Below, piece by piece: positions 50,549-59,701 of a DNA stretch of 64,000 nucleotides. Every line of letters begins with the position of its first letter. Within the stretch, counting starts at the first letter, position 1. The DNA is taken from the NCBI GenBank assembly GCA_017430365.1, contig JAFRNC010000002.1, forward strand, positions 310,001 to 374,000. The letters run 5' to 3'. This DNA is from Bacteroidales bacterium (GTDB taxonomy: Bacteria; Bacteroidota; Bacteroidia; Bacteroidales; UBA932). Below the pieces are notes generated by a model, which saw only the letters and a list, made by a program, of their open reading frames with translations, was not told where the DNA came from and searched no databases. The translations under genes were made by a program, and so were the position numbers.

Positions 50549-51343
50549 ATGAAACGTGTTTTTACGCTGGCCCTGATGCTGCTTGGAGCGGCACTCTGCC
50601 TCAATGCAAAGACGCCCGTGATAGGCATTTCCGCCTACAGTGAAGACGGGCGCTGCCAGGTCAACATGACCTATGTCAATTCCGTAAGGATGGCCGGCGG
50701 CGTGCCGCTGGTAATTCCCGTGACAGGAGACGACAACCAGATCGCAGCCATTATCGAAACCATAGACGGTCTCCTCATGACCGGAGGCGAGGATTTCGAT
50801 CCCCTCAAGTGGTTCGGGGAAGAGCCTGTACGCGGTCTCGGAGAAGTGGTCCCCACCCGCGACGAATATGACGTAAAACTGGTCAGGGCCGCCGTCGCCA
50901 AAGGTATTCCCGTGCTCGGCATCTGCCGTGGCGAGCAACTTCTCGCAGTCGCCTTCGGGGGATCGCTCTGGCAGGATATACCTTCACAGGTCCCTTCCAG
51001 CTATGTCAAGCACCGCCAGAGCCCTACCACCGGTACGGTCGGAACACATTCAATCGATATAACAAAAGGCTCCATCCTCGCCACCATCCTCGGCAAGGAA
51101 AAAGCTGTCGTCAATTCGTTCCACCACCAGGCCGTCAAGGATGTTCCTGCAGGAATGAAAGTGACCGCGGTCGCTGCTGACGGCATTATCGAAGGTTTGG
51201 AACGCAGCGGAAAGCTCAATGGTTTCGCCGACGGAGGCGCCATGATCCTCGGGGTGCAGTTCCATCCGGAAATCATAACCAACTCGGGCAATCCCGAATT
51301 CCTGCCCATCTTCAGGAAACTTGTCGAAGAGGCCGGGAAATAA
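50549..51343 (+). CDS. Class I glutamine amidotransferase-like hydrolase (peptidase C26, PuuD-like), exported
   Basis: 264 aa from the ATG at 50549. The C26 family hydrolyses gamma-glutamyl bonds, for example gamma-glutamyl-GABA. The nucleophile Cys is in LGICRGEQLLAVAFGG and the His/Glu pair in GVQFHPEI. Unusually, the enzyme begins with a signal peptide (FTLALMLLGAALCLNAKTP), which sends it out of the cytoplasm, unlike PuuD of enteric bacteria. An upstream start at 50510 would bury the signal peptide. The neighbour is a secreted serine hydrolase, so both may act on extracellular or periplasmic peptides (inference). Confidence 0.88.
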   Translation: MKRVFTLALMLLGAALCLNAKTPVIGISAYSEDGRCQVNMTYVNSVRMAGGVPLVIPVTGDDNQIAAIIETIDGLLMTGGEDFDPLKWFGEEPVRGLGEVVPTRDEYDVKLVRAAVAKGIPVLGICRGEQLLAVAFGGSLWQDIPSQVPSSYVKHRQSPTTGTVGTHSIDITKGSILATILGKEKAVVNSFHHQAVKDVPAGMKVTAVAADGIIEGLERSGKLNGFADGGAMILGVQFHPEIITNSGNPEFLPIFRKLVEEAGK

Positions 51344-51365
51344 CCAATAGCAAATTTATATTACG

Positions 51366-53099
51366 ATGATACACAACACTTTGAGCAAAGTGTTACTCGT
51401 TGTGGCACTTTGCGTCATCACTGCGGGATGTGTCGACCACTCCTACGATCTCGAACAGATCGACCGCAACGTCACAGTTGCAAGGGACGGCATTGACATA
51501 CCCATCGGCAGTATCGAACCGATCACTATCGGCGACCTCGTGGGTGATGACTTCGACGACCTGGTTACCGTCAACGACGACGGCAGTTACTCACTTTCAT
51601 ACAGTTCCGACGAACCTTTCGACGTCCGGTTTTCAATTCCAAGCTCCGTCGACCGCACGCTCGGTCTCAAGAGATACAAGGGTAAATACATAGATGTAGA
51701 CTTCCCCTTTCTCAGCAGGCCGTCTGGATTGGTGTACGACGCAAACGGCGAGGCTGACCTCTCCAAGAAGCTTCCCGCTTCCCGCAAGATCATGACGCGC
51801 CAGTTCCGCCTGCCCTTCACTATCCCCAAGATACCCGAACTCCTGACCGGGCTGAGCGGATTGACCCTGACCGACAATTCTGAGGTCTCCCTGACCTTTT
51901 CAATTCCCGACTGCTTCCTGACCGGAGGAACCGTAACTCCAGACATCACTTTCGATGTCCATGAACTATTTGAAGTGGAAGGCTATCCCGACGGCATGGT
52001 GACATTCAACGACCTGAAACTTACCAAGGAGAACGGGTTCAAGGCGACAAAGACCCTGAAACTGAAAAAAGTCATCGCTGACCCCTCCCGTTTCAATCTC
52101 AAGACGAGGGAACTGGATATCAACGCCCACCTTGTTTTCAACGGCAACATACTTCTCTCCAACCCCAAGACCACCAAGGAACGCATGCAAAAAGCCCCCG
52201 CATCGAATAATATAATAATACGGGTCAAACTAGTCAACATCAGGTGCAAGGGCGTCGAGGGCATGTTCGACTATGAGTATAAAGGCGTGAAGACACGCCT
52301 CAAACTCGGCAACATCGCCGACAAATTCGAAGGCGACAAGGCACCCGTTATCCTCACCTCGCCTTCCCTCCTGCTGAAGGTCACCAGTAATTTCGGAATC
52401 CCCGCCCGCGCCACCGTCAAGTTCACAGCCCAAAGGAAAGGTGTCACGACCAAGGAAATAAAGAACGTCAAGTTCGACGTCCCCGTCCCCACATCTTCCG
52501 CAACGGCCACGAAGACATTCAGGTTCTCGGCCTCAGGTTCCGGAGGTGGAGGAACCACCGGAGTGAAAGCCGACATAGCCTCGCTCTTCGATCCGGTTCC
52601 TGACGTCATCTACATCGACATGGATATCGCCACGATCCCGACCAAGACCGGGGTGCTCGACCTCGATACCAAGTACCGGATCGACCTTACGCCCCAGATC
52701 AGCAGTCCTCTCGCATACGGACCCGGCCTGAATCTCAGCTACGCAGACACCCTCTCCATGCCTGCGGCATTCGGAAAGCTGCTCAAGAACAACTCCCTCA
52801 AACTGATCGGCGACGTGACCAACACCTCGCTCCTCCAGCTCGGGCTGGACGTAGCCCTGACCGACGACGCCTTCACTCCGGTGATTCCCGCAGTCTCCAA
52901 GACCATCGCCGCAAAGGGGGAAAGCACGCTTGAGCTGCTCTTCTCGGGAAAGAACGGCAGCGATACCGAAAAGATCTCGAAAGTCATAATCCGGCTCGAA
53001 GGCAAGCCGTCCGCAACCGGAAAAGCCATCAAGTCCACAGAATATTTCAAGGCTGATTTCCGGGCGGAAATCCCGGACGGATACCATATATCATTCTAA
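51366..53099 (+). CDS. Lipoprotein of unknown function
   Basis: 577 aa that I do not recognise. The lipobox is LCVITAGC (Cys22), followed by VDHSYDLEQID. The rest is beta-rich with repeated short strands, a Gly-rich stretch (SGSGGGGTTG, about residue 395) and paired phrases such as NFGIPARATVKF and GDVTNTSLLQL that suggest two or more Ig-like or cohesin-type beta domains. No catalytic motif is seen. It precedes a barrel-type protein by 11 bases and the two probably work as a pair at the outer membrane. Confidence 0.8.
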   Translation: MIHNTLSKVLLVVALCVITAGCVDHSYDLEQIDRNVTVARDGIDIPIGSIEPITIGDLVGDDFDDLVTVNDDGSYSLSYSSDEPFDVRFSIPSSVDRTLGLKRYKGKYIDVDFPFLSRPSGLVYDANGEADLSKKLPASRKIMTRQFRLPFTIPKIPELLTGLSGLTLTDNSEVSLTFSIPDCFLTGGTVTPDITFDVHELFEVEGYPDGMVTFNDLKLTKENGFKATKTLKLKKVIADPSRFNLKTRELDINAHLVFNGNILLSNPKTTKERMQKAPASNNIIIRVKLVNIRCKGVEGMFDYEYKGVKTRLKLGNIADKFEGDKAPVILTSPSLLLKVTSNFGIPARATVKFTAQRKGVTTKEIKNVKFDVPVPTSSATATKTFRFSASGSGGGGTTGVKADIASLFDPVPDVIYIDMDIATIPTKTGVLDLDTKYRIDLTPQISSPLAYGPGLNLSYADTLSMPAAFGKLLKNNSLKLIGDVTNTSLLQLGLDVALTDDAFTPVIPAVSKTIAAKGESTLELLFSGKNGSDTEKISKVIIRLEGKPSATGKAIKSTEYFKADFRAEIPDGYHISF

Positions 53100-53110
53100 T
53101 CAGAACCGTC

Positions 53111-54448
53111 ATGAAAAGATTATACATATTGATGGCGGCTGTCGCATTGACAGCCATTCCGGCAATCACCGGAGCCCAGTCGGTACGCGGCAGTTATTTC
53201 TTCGAAACTTCCCTCCAGCGCGGCAGGCTCAACGCAGCCTTCGCTCCGCAGAACAATTATGTCTCCATCCCCCTGCTCGGGTTCAGCGGTGCCGATGCGG
53301 TCAGCAATATCGGCCTTGGGAATTTCGTATTCCCTTCAGGAGGCAAGGCATACAACTTCATGAACGAGAACGTCGCTGACGAGACATTTTTCTCCAAGCT
53401 TCCCGAAAGCGACCCCTATTTCCGCAACAGGATCGAGTCCGACGTGCTGGGCGGCGGGTTCCGCATAGGAAATGACGGCTACGTGACCGTTGCGGCTTCA
53501 GTCCTGGAAGAATCCAGCCTGGTAATACCCAATGACTTCCTGCGTTTCGCCAAGCTCAACCAGAGCGCCACGGTTCAGGGCCCCTATGTAGACGCCTGCC
53601 TTTACGGCGTCATTTCAGCGGGCTACAGCCATGATCTCAGCTCCATTGTGGAAGGACTGCATCTGGGAGCCAGGGTCAAGGTGTTGACCGGACTCGCAGC
53701 GGCCGAAGTCGACATCCGGAAGATCAGCGTCACCCTTGAGCACGACATGATCGCCGCACAGACCGACGGTGGCGGCACCCTTGTCGGCATGAAGTTCGCG
53801 AACAAGAAAATCCGCCCCGGCAATATCGGTATCAACGGGATCGGTGTCGCTTTCGACCTGGGTTTCGAATACAGGATAAAACTGGACGGATTCATCAACG
53901 GGATAAACATTTCGGCTTCCGCCAATGACCTCGGCGGAAAGATCAATTTCAATAAAGCTGTCTCGAAACTGTCAACCGGCGCTTCAGCGTCCTACACCGG
54001 GCTCGGCGATCTCAGCGGAGACCGCGACCTCAAGGCGGATATCGACAGGATAGTGAAAGACTTCAGCGAACTGACAAACATCAGCAGTTCCGAAGGAGGC
54101 AGCTACTCACACGCCATTTCCCCTTCCTTTTATGCAGGAATCGAGGTCCCCTTCCTCAACGAAATGGTAAGCCTCGGTGCGCTGTATTACCGCACCATGG
54201 GATTCAACAACCTGATGGTTTCCGGCAACGTTTCGCCGGCAAGATGGCTCAACCTCGGGATAAACGGCAATTTCATGGGCGCCGCGAACACCTATGGATT
54301 CTATGCCGAATTCATCCCGAAAAAATGGGTAGGGATCTTCTTCGGATTCGACACCTCTTCTCTCAAGACCAACAGGCAGTACATCCCTATAGAGAACTTC
54401 ACCCAGAGCAGCTGCCTCGGCATCAACGTCCTGTTCGGCGGGAAATAG
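53111..54448 (+). CDS. DUF5723-like outer-membrane protein
   Basis: 445 aa with a signal peptide (AAVALTAIPAITGAQS). The mature part is rich in Gly and alternating strands, with the early SNIGLGNFVFPSGG typical of DUF5723/PorV-like barrel proteins, and ends in QSSCLGINVLFGGK. Probably an outer-membrane beta-barrel; function unknown. It follows the unknown lipoprotein by 11 bases, and its last 26 bases overlap the convergent pqiA-like gene. Confidence 0.78.
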   Translation: MKRLYILMAAVALTAIPAITGAQSVRGSYFFETSLQRGRLNAAFAPQNNYVSIPLLGFSGADAVSNIGLGNFVFPSGGKAYNFMNENVADETFFSKLPESDPYFRNRIESDVLGGGFRIGNDGYVTVAASVLEESSLVIPNDFLRFAKLNQSATVQGPYVDACLYGVISAGYSHDLSSIVEGLHLGARVKVLTGLAAAEVDIRKISVTLEHDMIAAQTDGGGTLVGMKFANKKIRPGNIGINGIGVAFDLGFEYRIKLDGFINGINISASANDLGGKINFNKAVSKLSTGASASYTGLGDLSGDRDLKADIDRIVKDFSELTNISSSEGGSYSHAISPSFYAGIEVPFLNEMVSLGALYYRTMGFNNLMVSGNVSPARWLNLGINGNFMGAANTYGFYAEFIPKKWVGIFFGFDTSSLKTNRQYIPIENFTQSSCLGINVLFGGK

Positions 54449-54899
54449 AAACGCCTTCTACCAGCATGATCGCAGCCAGGCGCGTCAGGACCGCCAGTGC
54501 GATGAAGTTGGTACCCATTTCCAGGCGCATCACTATGAACTTCGAATTCATTTTGAAGTTCAGCAGGAGCATCGCCACAAGGAACACGTCTATCATGTTC
54601 CATTTGTCCACCGACTGCAGACGCAGGAACTGGCGGCCGGAAGCAATCCTCAACGCCAGTTCGATATACTTGAAAACCGGCAGTATGAAGGTGAAAACCA
54701 GGATGATGGAGGCGATAAGATAATCGCCGTCCTCCCAGAACATGCGTACGGAATCGAACAGCGTCACTTCCTGGGTACGGAGGCTGAATCCCCATACCTG
54801 ATAGCTTGTCGACATCAGCGGATAGCACAGTCCCAGAATGTAGAACACCGCCGACGCCGTCAGGACAATGACGGACAGTATTTTCTTCGGAACTTTCAT
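54423..54899 (-). CDS. Paraquat-inducible protein A (PqiA)-like membrane protein
   Basis: 158 aa with four predicted membrane helices; matches one half of PqiA-type proteins (FTFILPVFKYIELALRI, SVDKWNMIDVFLVAMLLL). PqiA relatives take part in lipid transport or envelope stress. The CxxC motif found in some members is absent. It lies 13 bases after radA in the same direction, and its 3' end overlaps the DUF5723-like gene by 26 bases tail-to-tail. Confidence 0.85.
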   Translation of the reverse strand: MKVPKKILSVIVLTASAVFYILGLCYPLMSTSYQVWGFSLRTQEVTLFDSVRMFWEDGDYLIASIILVFTFILPVFKYIELALRIASGRQFLRLQSVDKWNMIDVFLVAMLLLNFKMNSKFIVMRLEMGTNFIALAVLTRLAAIMLVEGVSISRRTGR

Positions 54900-54912
54900 C
54901 GCTGCGGGGAGG

Positions 54913-56310
54913 CTACTGGAACAGCCGGCGGCAGAGTGCGGCGATGTCGGCCACGGGTGTGACTGTGATTCCGCCGTTTTCCTTCCTGCGGCCGGCGAAC
55001 GAGGATTCCTTGTTGAACGATGATATGTAAATCTCTTCGAAACCCAGTTTTTCGGCTTCCGCGATGCGGCGCTCGACCTGGCTGACGGGCCGTATCTCCC
55101 CGCTCAGGCCGACCTCTGCGGCAAAACATACCTTGGGAGAAATGTAAAGGTCGAAATTGGACGAGAGTATGGAAGCCACAATGGCCAGGTCGCAGGCCGG
55201 ATCGGAAACGCGCATGCCTCCGGCTATGTTGAGGAAAACATCTTTTGCGGCAAGCTTGAAACCGGCGCGTTTCTCCAGCACCGCCAGCAGCATGTTGAGC
55301 CGGCGGCTGTCGAATCCGGTCGCGGAGCGCTGCGGCGTTCCGTATGCGGCCGTGCTTACAAGCGCCTGTATCTCGATAAGGAACGGCCGGGTTCCGTCCA
55401 TCATGGCGGCGATGGCTATTCCGGAGAGGTCGTCCTGATGCATGGGGATGAGGATCTCGGACGGATTCCGGACCTCCCTGAGTCCGGTTCCGGTCATCTC
55501 GAAAACCGCCAGTTCGTCGGTCGATCCGAACCTGTTCTTGATGCTGCGCAAAATGCGGTACGAGCCTTTGGTATCGCCTTCGAACTGCAGGACGACATCT
55601 ACGATGTGTTCCAGTATCTTCGGCCCTGCAAGGGTGCCGTCTTTCGTTATATGGCCTATGAGTATCACGGGCGTGCCGCTTTCCTTGGCGAAGCGGAGGA
55701 GAGCCGAGGCGCACTCGCGCACCTGCGAGACACTGCCGGCCGACGAGTCGAGAGCCTCGCTGTAGATCGTCTGGATGGAATCGACAATCAGGAGGGCGGG
55801 CTTGATCTCACGGGCATGGGAGAGGATATTGTCGAGAACAGTTTCACTCAGGATGAAGCACTCCTCGCCGCTTCCTCCAAGGCGCTCGGCACGGAGTTTT
55901 ATCTGTTTAGGACTCTCCTCGCCCGATACGTAAAGCGTCTTGAGATCCTTGCAACACAGCGGAATCTGCAGCGACAGGGTGGACTTTCCTATGCCGGGCT
56001 CGCCGCCGATGAGGATCATCGAGCCGGCGACCATTCCGCCGCCGAGCACACGGTCAAGTTCCCCTATACCTATCGAGAAGCGGTTGTCTTCCCCGAGGTC
56101 AATCTCCCGCAGGCGCAAGGGCTTTGCGTCCAGGGAGTCGATATATGCCCGGGAACGCGATGCAGGACTTCCCCCTGAAGCATTCTTCGGAGCCTTTGGC
56201 TCCTCAACCATAGTATTCCATTCCCCGCAGGCGGGACAGCGCCCCATCCACTTCGGACTTTCATTCCCGCACGACGTGCAGTACCACACTGTCTTGATCT
56301 TGTTTGCCAT
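54913..56310 (-). CDS. radA: DNA repair protein RadA
   Basis: 465 aa, full length. RadA is a hexameric helicase that drives branch migration in recombination. It has an N-terminal C4 zinc finger (YCTSCGNESPKWMGRCPAC), the RecA-like core with Walker A GGEPGIGKSTLSLQ and the RadA-specific KNRFGSTDE motif, and a C-terminal Lon-protease-like domain (VGLSGEIRPV). A full TAATTTTG -7 box lies only 4 bases upstream of the ATG, suggesting a leaderless mRNA. The pqiA-like gene follows in the same transcript. Confidence 0.97.
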   Translation of the reverse strand: MANKIKTVWYCTSCGNESPKWMGRCPACGEWNTMVEEPKAPKNASGGSPASRSRAYIDSLDAKPLRLREIDLGEDNRFSIGIGELDRVLGGGMVAGSMILIGGEPGIGKSTLSLQIPLCCKDLKTLYVSGEESPKQIKLRAERLGGSGEECFILSETVLDNILSHAREIKPALLIVDSIQTIYSEALDSSAGSVSQVRECASALLRFAKESGTPVILIGHITKDGTLAGPKILEHIVDVVLQFEGDTKGSYRILRSIKNRFGSTDELAVFEMTGTGLREVRNPSEILIPMHQDDLSGIAIAAMMDGTRPFLIEIQALVSTAAYGTPQRSATGFDSRRLNMLLAVLEKRAGFKLAAKDVFLNIAGGMRVSDPACDLAIVASILSSNFDLYISPKVCFAAEVGLSGEIRPVSQVERRIAEAEKLGFEEIYISSFNKESSFAGRRKENGGITVTPVADIAALCRRLFQ

Positions 56311-56314
56311 ACTA

Positions 56315-56322
56315 CAAAATTA
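56315..56322 (-). promoter_or_regulatory. -7 promoter box for radA
   Basis: The minus strand reads TAATTTTG, 4 bases before the radA ATG; transcription would begin at or next to the start codon. Confidence 0.6.
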
Positions 56323-56334
56323 AGAAAAAATCGT

Positions 56335-56342
56335 TATCTTTG
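56335..56342 (+). promoter_or_regulatory. -7 promoter box for the 4-alpha-glucanotransferase gene
   Basis: TATCTTTG, a full TAnnTTTG match, giving a leader of about 60 bases before the ATG at 56408. It is divergent from the radA box. Confidence 0.6.
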
Positions 56343-56407
56343 TTTGATTAAGGCACTGACGCGCAAGTGTTCTGCCAAACCCTTCGGAATAAACAAATTA
56401 CAACATA

Positions 56408-58438
56408 ATGGATACTTTGACCATCAAGACCGTCGGACCGTGGATGCCGCACGGCCAGCAGCTTTATCTCGTGGGCAGCTGCCCCGCACTCGGAGCCTGG
56501 GATCCCGGGAAAGCGCTTCCCATGACCGCCACGCAGGGCATCATATGGCATATCGACCTTGACCCCAAGACCCTTCCCGATTATTTCGAATACAAGTTCC
56601 TGCGCAGGGAACTTGACGGGTCCTTCACATGGGAGACGTGCTTCAACCGCACGGACCCCCATATCGTGACGGAAACCACATTCCCGGACCAGCACCCGAG
56701 ATACGCCGGGACAGCAATCCCCGTCTTTTCGCTGCGCAGCCGTCACAGCGCCGGCATCGGCGATTTCTCTGACATCAAACTGATGGTCGACTGGGCTGCC
56801 GCCACCGGGCAGGCGGTACTGCAGCTGCTTCCGGTCAATGACACCACTTCCACCAAGACATGGACCGATTCCTATCCCTACGGCGGCATCACCATCATGG
56901 CCCTGCACCCCGTATATCTGGACCTATCGGCGATCGGGCCGCTCCGCAGCAAGGAGGCCCAGGCCAAGTTCGAAGCAGAAGCGGCTGAACTGAACGCCCT
57001 TCCGCAGATCGATTACGAACGCGTATTCGACATGAAGGAGCGGTATACGCGCACCATCTTCGCCCAGAAGGGCGCGCGCATGATGTCCGGCAAGGCGTTC
57101 AAGGAATTCTTCGGGTCCAACCGCGACTGGCTGCTCCCATATGCGGCCTTCTGCGTGCTGCGTGACCGTTTCGGAACTGCGGACTTCACGAAGTGGAAAC
57201 GTCTCGGAAAGTACTCCAAAACCGGCGTGGCCCGGCTCTACAACGAAGCCCGTGACGAAATGGACTACTACATCTTCGTGCAGTACCATCTTGACAAGCA
57301 GCTCCGCGAAGCGCATGCGTACGCCCGTTCCAAGGGAGTGGCACTCAAGGGCGACATCCCTATCGGCATCACGCCCCACAGCGTAGAGGCTTGGGCCGAG
57401 CCCGAGTATTTCAACATGGGCGAGCAGGCCGGGGCACCGCCGGACGCTTTCGCGGTAGACGGGCAGAACTGGGGCTTCCCTACCTACAACTGGGACCGCA
57501 TGGCCGAAGACGGCTACACATGGTGGAAACGCCGTTTCCGCAAGATGGCGGAGTATTTCGACGCATACCGGATCGACCACGTACTGGGGTTCTTCCGTAT
57601 CTGGGAGATTCCCGTACCATTCAAGTCGGGTCTTATGGGCCATTTCAGCCCGGCCCTTCCCTACACTGAAGAGGAACTCCGCTGGCGCGGATTTCACTTC
57701 GACATGGAACGCCACGCGCGCCCCTATGCCGACAATGACCCGAAAGAGGTCCTTTTCCTGGAGGACCCCGTGCACAAGGGGAACTGGCATCCGCGCATCA
57801 GCGCACAGTACACCCGCAGCTACAACGACCTGCAGCAATGGGAGAAAGAGGCATACAACCGCATCTACGACGAATTCTTCTACACCCGCAACACCGAGTT
57901 CTGGAGGAAGCAGGCCATGCGCAAACTTCCCGAGCTGATCGGGGCCACCGACATGCTTACCTGCGCCGAGGACCTCGGCATGATTCCGGCATGCGTGCCG
58001 CAGGTCCTTTCCGACCTGCACATACTCTCGCTCGAGGTCCAGCGTATGCCGAAAGATCCCAGGCAGATGATCGGAAACCCTTCCGAGTATCCCTACATGA
58101 GCGTCTGCACGACCGGTTCCCACGACACCAGCACCCTGCGCGGCTGGTGGGGTGAAAATCATAACGGTGAGGACTGCCCCGTCGATACCTGCAAATGGAT
58201 TATCGCCGAGCACCTCCACTCCCCTTCCATGCTCACGATCCTGCCGCTTCAGGACTGGTTCTCGCTCGAGCCGTCGCTCAGAGTGGCGGACACGGCCTCC
58301 GAGAGGATCAACATCCCCGCCAATCCAAAGCATTACTGGCGCTGGAGGATGCATGTCATGCTCGAGGATCTGATTGCGAACAATGAATTCAACGGAAAAG
58401 TCGCCGCGATGATCGCCCAGAGCGGCAGGAAATCGTAA
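56408..58438 (+). CDS. malQ: 4-alpha-glucanotransferase with N-terminal CBM20 (GH77)
   Basis: 676-aa cytoplasmic amylomaltase that shuffles maltooligosaccharides into glucose and longer chains. Residues 1-105 form one CBM20 starch-binding domain (LYLVGSCPALGAWDPGKALP). The GH77 barrel follows, with the nucleophile in DAYRIDHVLGFFRIW, the acid/base in TCAEDLGM and the conserved GSHDTSTLRGWW. Many Bacteroides MalQ proteins have two N-terminal CBM20 units; this one has one. There is no signal peptide. It probably handles products of the starch locus at 31-49 kb, although it is transcribed separately from its own promoter. Confidence 0.95.
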   Translation: MDTLTIKTVGPWMPHGQQLYLVGSCPALGAWDPGKALPMTATQGIIWHIDLDPKTLPDYFEYKFLRRELDGSFTWETCFNRTDPHIVTETTFPDQHPRYAGTAIPVFSLRSRHSAGIGDFSDIKLMVDWAAATGQAVLQLLPVNDTTSTKTWTDSYPYGGITIMALHPVYLDLSAIGPLRSKEAQAKFEAEAAELNALPQIDYERVFDMKERYTRTIFAQKGARMMSGKAFKEFFGSNRDWLLPYAAFCVLRDRFGTADFTKWKRLGKYSKTGVARLYNEARDEMDYYIFVQYHLDKQLREAHAYARSKGVALKGDIPIGITPHSVEAWAEPEYFNMGEQAGAPPDAFAVDGQNWGFPTYNWDRMAEDGYTWWKRRFRKMAEYFDAYRIDHVLGFFRIWEIPVPFKSGLMGHFSPALPYTEEELRWRGFHFDMERHARPYADNDPKEVLFLEDPVHKGNWHPRISAQYTRSYNDLQQWEKEAYNRIYDEFFYTRNTEFWRKQAMRKLPELIGATDMLTCAEDLGMIPACVPQVLSDLHILSLEVQRMPKDPRQMIGNPSEYPYMSVCTTGSHDTSTLRGWWGENHNGEDCPVDTCKWIIAEHLHSPSMLTILPLQDWFSLEPSLRVADTASERINIPANPKHYWRWRMHVMLEDLIANNEFNGKVAAMIAQSGRKS

Positions 58439-58444
58439 TCGTCC

Positions 58445-59701
58445 ATGGCAGAAGAGAAGAAAAAGGGTCTTGCGCTCCACTGGCAGATCCTGATAGGCAT
58501 CGGACTGGGCATCGTGGCTGGCATCGTGCTCTGCAAGATCACGCCCTACGAGAACTGGTACAAATACATCAAATGGGCCGGAGACATCTTCCTGCGCGGC
58601 CTGCGGATGATCGTCATCCCGCTCGTTTTCACATCGATCGCGCTCGGCGTGGCCGGAATGGGCAATTCCGCCGCGCTCGGCAGGATAGCCGGAAAGACCA
58701 TCCTCTATTACATCGCGACCACCGCTGTCGCGGCCACCATCGGTCTCACCCTGGTCAACATCGTCAAGCCCGGAGTGGGAGCGAGCCTCAATCTTGCTGA
58801 GGAAGTCGCCTCGGTAAGTTCCGGAGAAGTCTCGTTCATCGACCAGATAGTGTCTATCGTCCCCTCCAACATCTTCGAATCGATGGCGAAGGGCGACCTG
58901 CTGCCCGTCATCTTTTTCGCAGTCATTTTCGGCTTCTTCATGAACCGGGTGGACACGAAGCATACCATAACCCTGTCCGGGCTCTTTACGGCGGTTTATG
59001 AAGTGATAATGAAGATCACCCTCTTCATCATCCGTCTGGCGCCGTTCGGAGTGTTCGCAATAGTAACCAACGTGGTAGGCAAACAGGCGGACGATCCGCA
59101 GGCACTTCTCAGCATGGCCGGGTCGCTGGGCATATTCGTCCTGGTCGTATGGGGAGGTCTGCTGATCCAGGGCGGAGTGGTGCTGCCCCTGATCGTGAGG
59201 TTCATCGGGAAGCAGAATCCATGGAGACACATATCCAAGATGTCCACGGCCCTGCTGACGGCATTCTCGACATGTTCATCAGGTGCTGCTCTGCCTATCA
59301 ACATACGCGACTCCCAGGAAAAATGCGGCGTATCCAACAAGATCGCCAGTTTCGTCCTGCCGCTCGGCAGCACCATCAACATGAACGGGACGGCGCTCTA
59401 TGAATGCGTGACCGCCATTTTCATCGCCCAGGCCTACGGCATCGACCTTTCCCTCGCCCAGCAGATCATGATAGTCTTCACGGCCCTGCTGGCGGCGATC
59501 GGCGCGGCCGGTATCCCGATGGCGGGAATGGTGATGCTGGCAATCGTGCTGTCCGCAGTCGGACTGCCGCTGGAAGGCATCGGGCTCGTGCTTGCCGTAG
59601 AACAGCTGTGCGACATGCCCCGTACATGCATCAATGTCTACGGAGACTCCTGCGGAGCGGTGATAATCGCCCACAGCGAAGGGGAACAACTTACTATCTG
59701 A
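58445..59701 (+). CDS. Dicarboxylate/amino acid:cation symporter (DAACS family)
   Basis: 418-aa inner-membrane symporter of the GltP/DctA family that takes up glutamate, aspartate or C4-dicarboxylates with H+ or Na+. The serine-rich hairpin STCSSGAALPINIRD and the NMNGTALYE motif are intact, with AAIGAAGIPMAGMVM forming the second hairpin and CDMPRTCINVYGDSCGA the substrate-binding end. It begins 6 bases after malQ and shares its direction, so the two may be cotranscribed. Its 3' end overlaps prmC by 8 bases, tail-to-tail. Confidence 0.95.
   Translation: MAEEKKKGLALHWQILIGIGLGIVAGIVLCKITPYENWYKYIKWAGDIFLRGLRMIVIPLVFTSIALGVAGMGNSAALGRIAGKTILYYIATTAVAATIGLTLVNIVKPGVGASLNLAEEVASVSSGEVSFIDQIVSIVPSNIFESMAKGDLLPVIFFAVIFGFFMNRVDTKHTITLSGLFTAVYEVIMKITLFIIRLAPFGVFAIVTNVVGKQADDPQALLSMAGSLGIFVLVVWGGLLIQGGVVLPLIVRFIGKQNPWRHISKMSTALLTAFSTCSSGAALPINIRDSQEKCGVSNKIASFVLPLGSTINMNGTALYECVTAIFIAQAYGIDLSLAQQIMIVFTALLAAIGAAGIPMAGMVMLAIVLSAVGLPLEGIGLVLAVEQLCDMPRTCINVYGDSCGAVIIAHSEGEQLTI

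Noticed and set aside
56924..59230. Minus-strand open frame of 768 codons opposite malQ and the symporter
   Set aside because: It crosses two clear plus-strand genes and their boundary; it is an antisense shadow.
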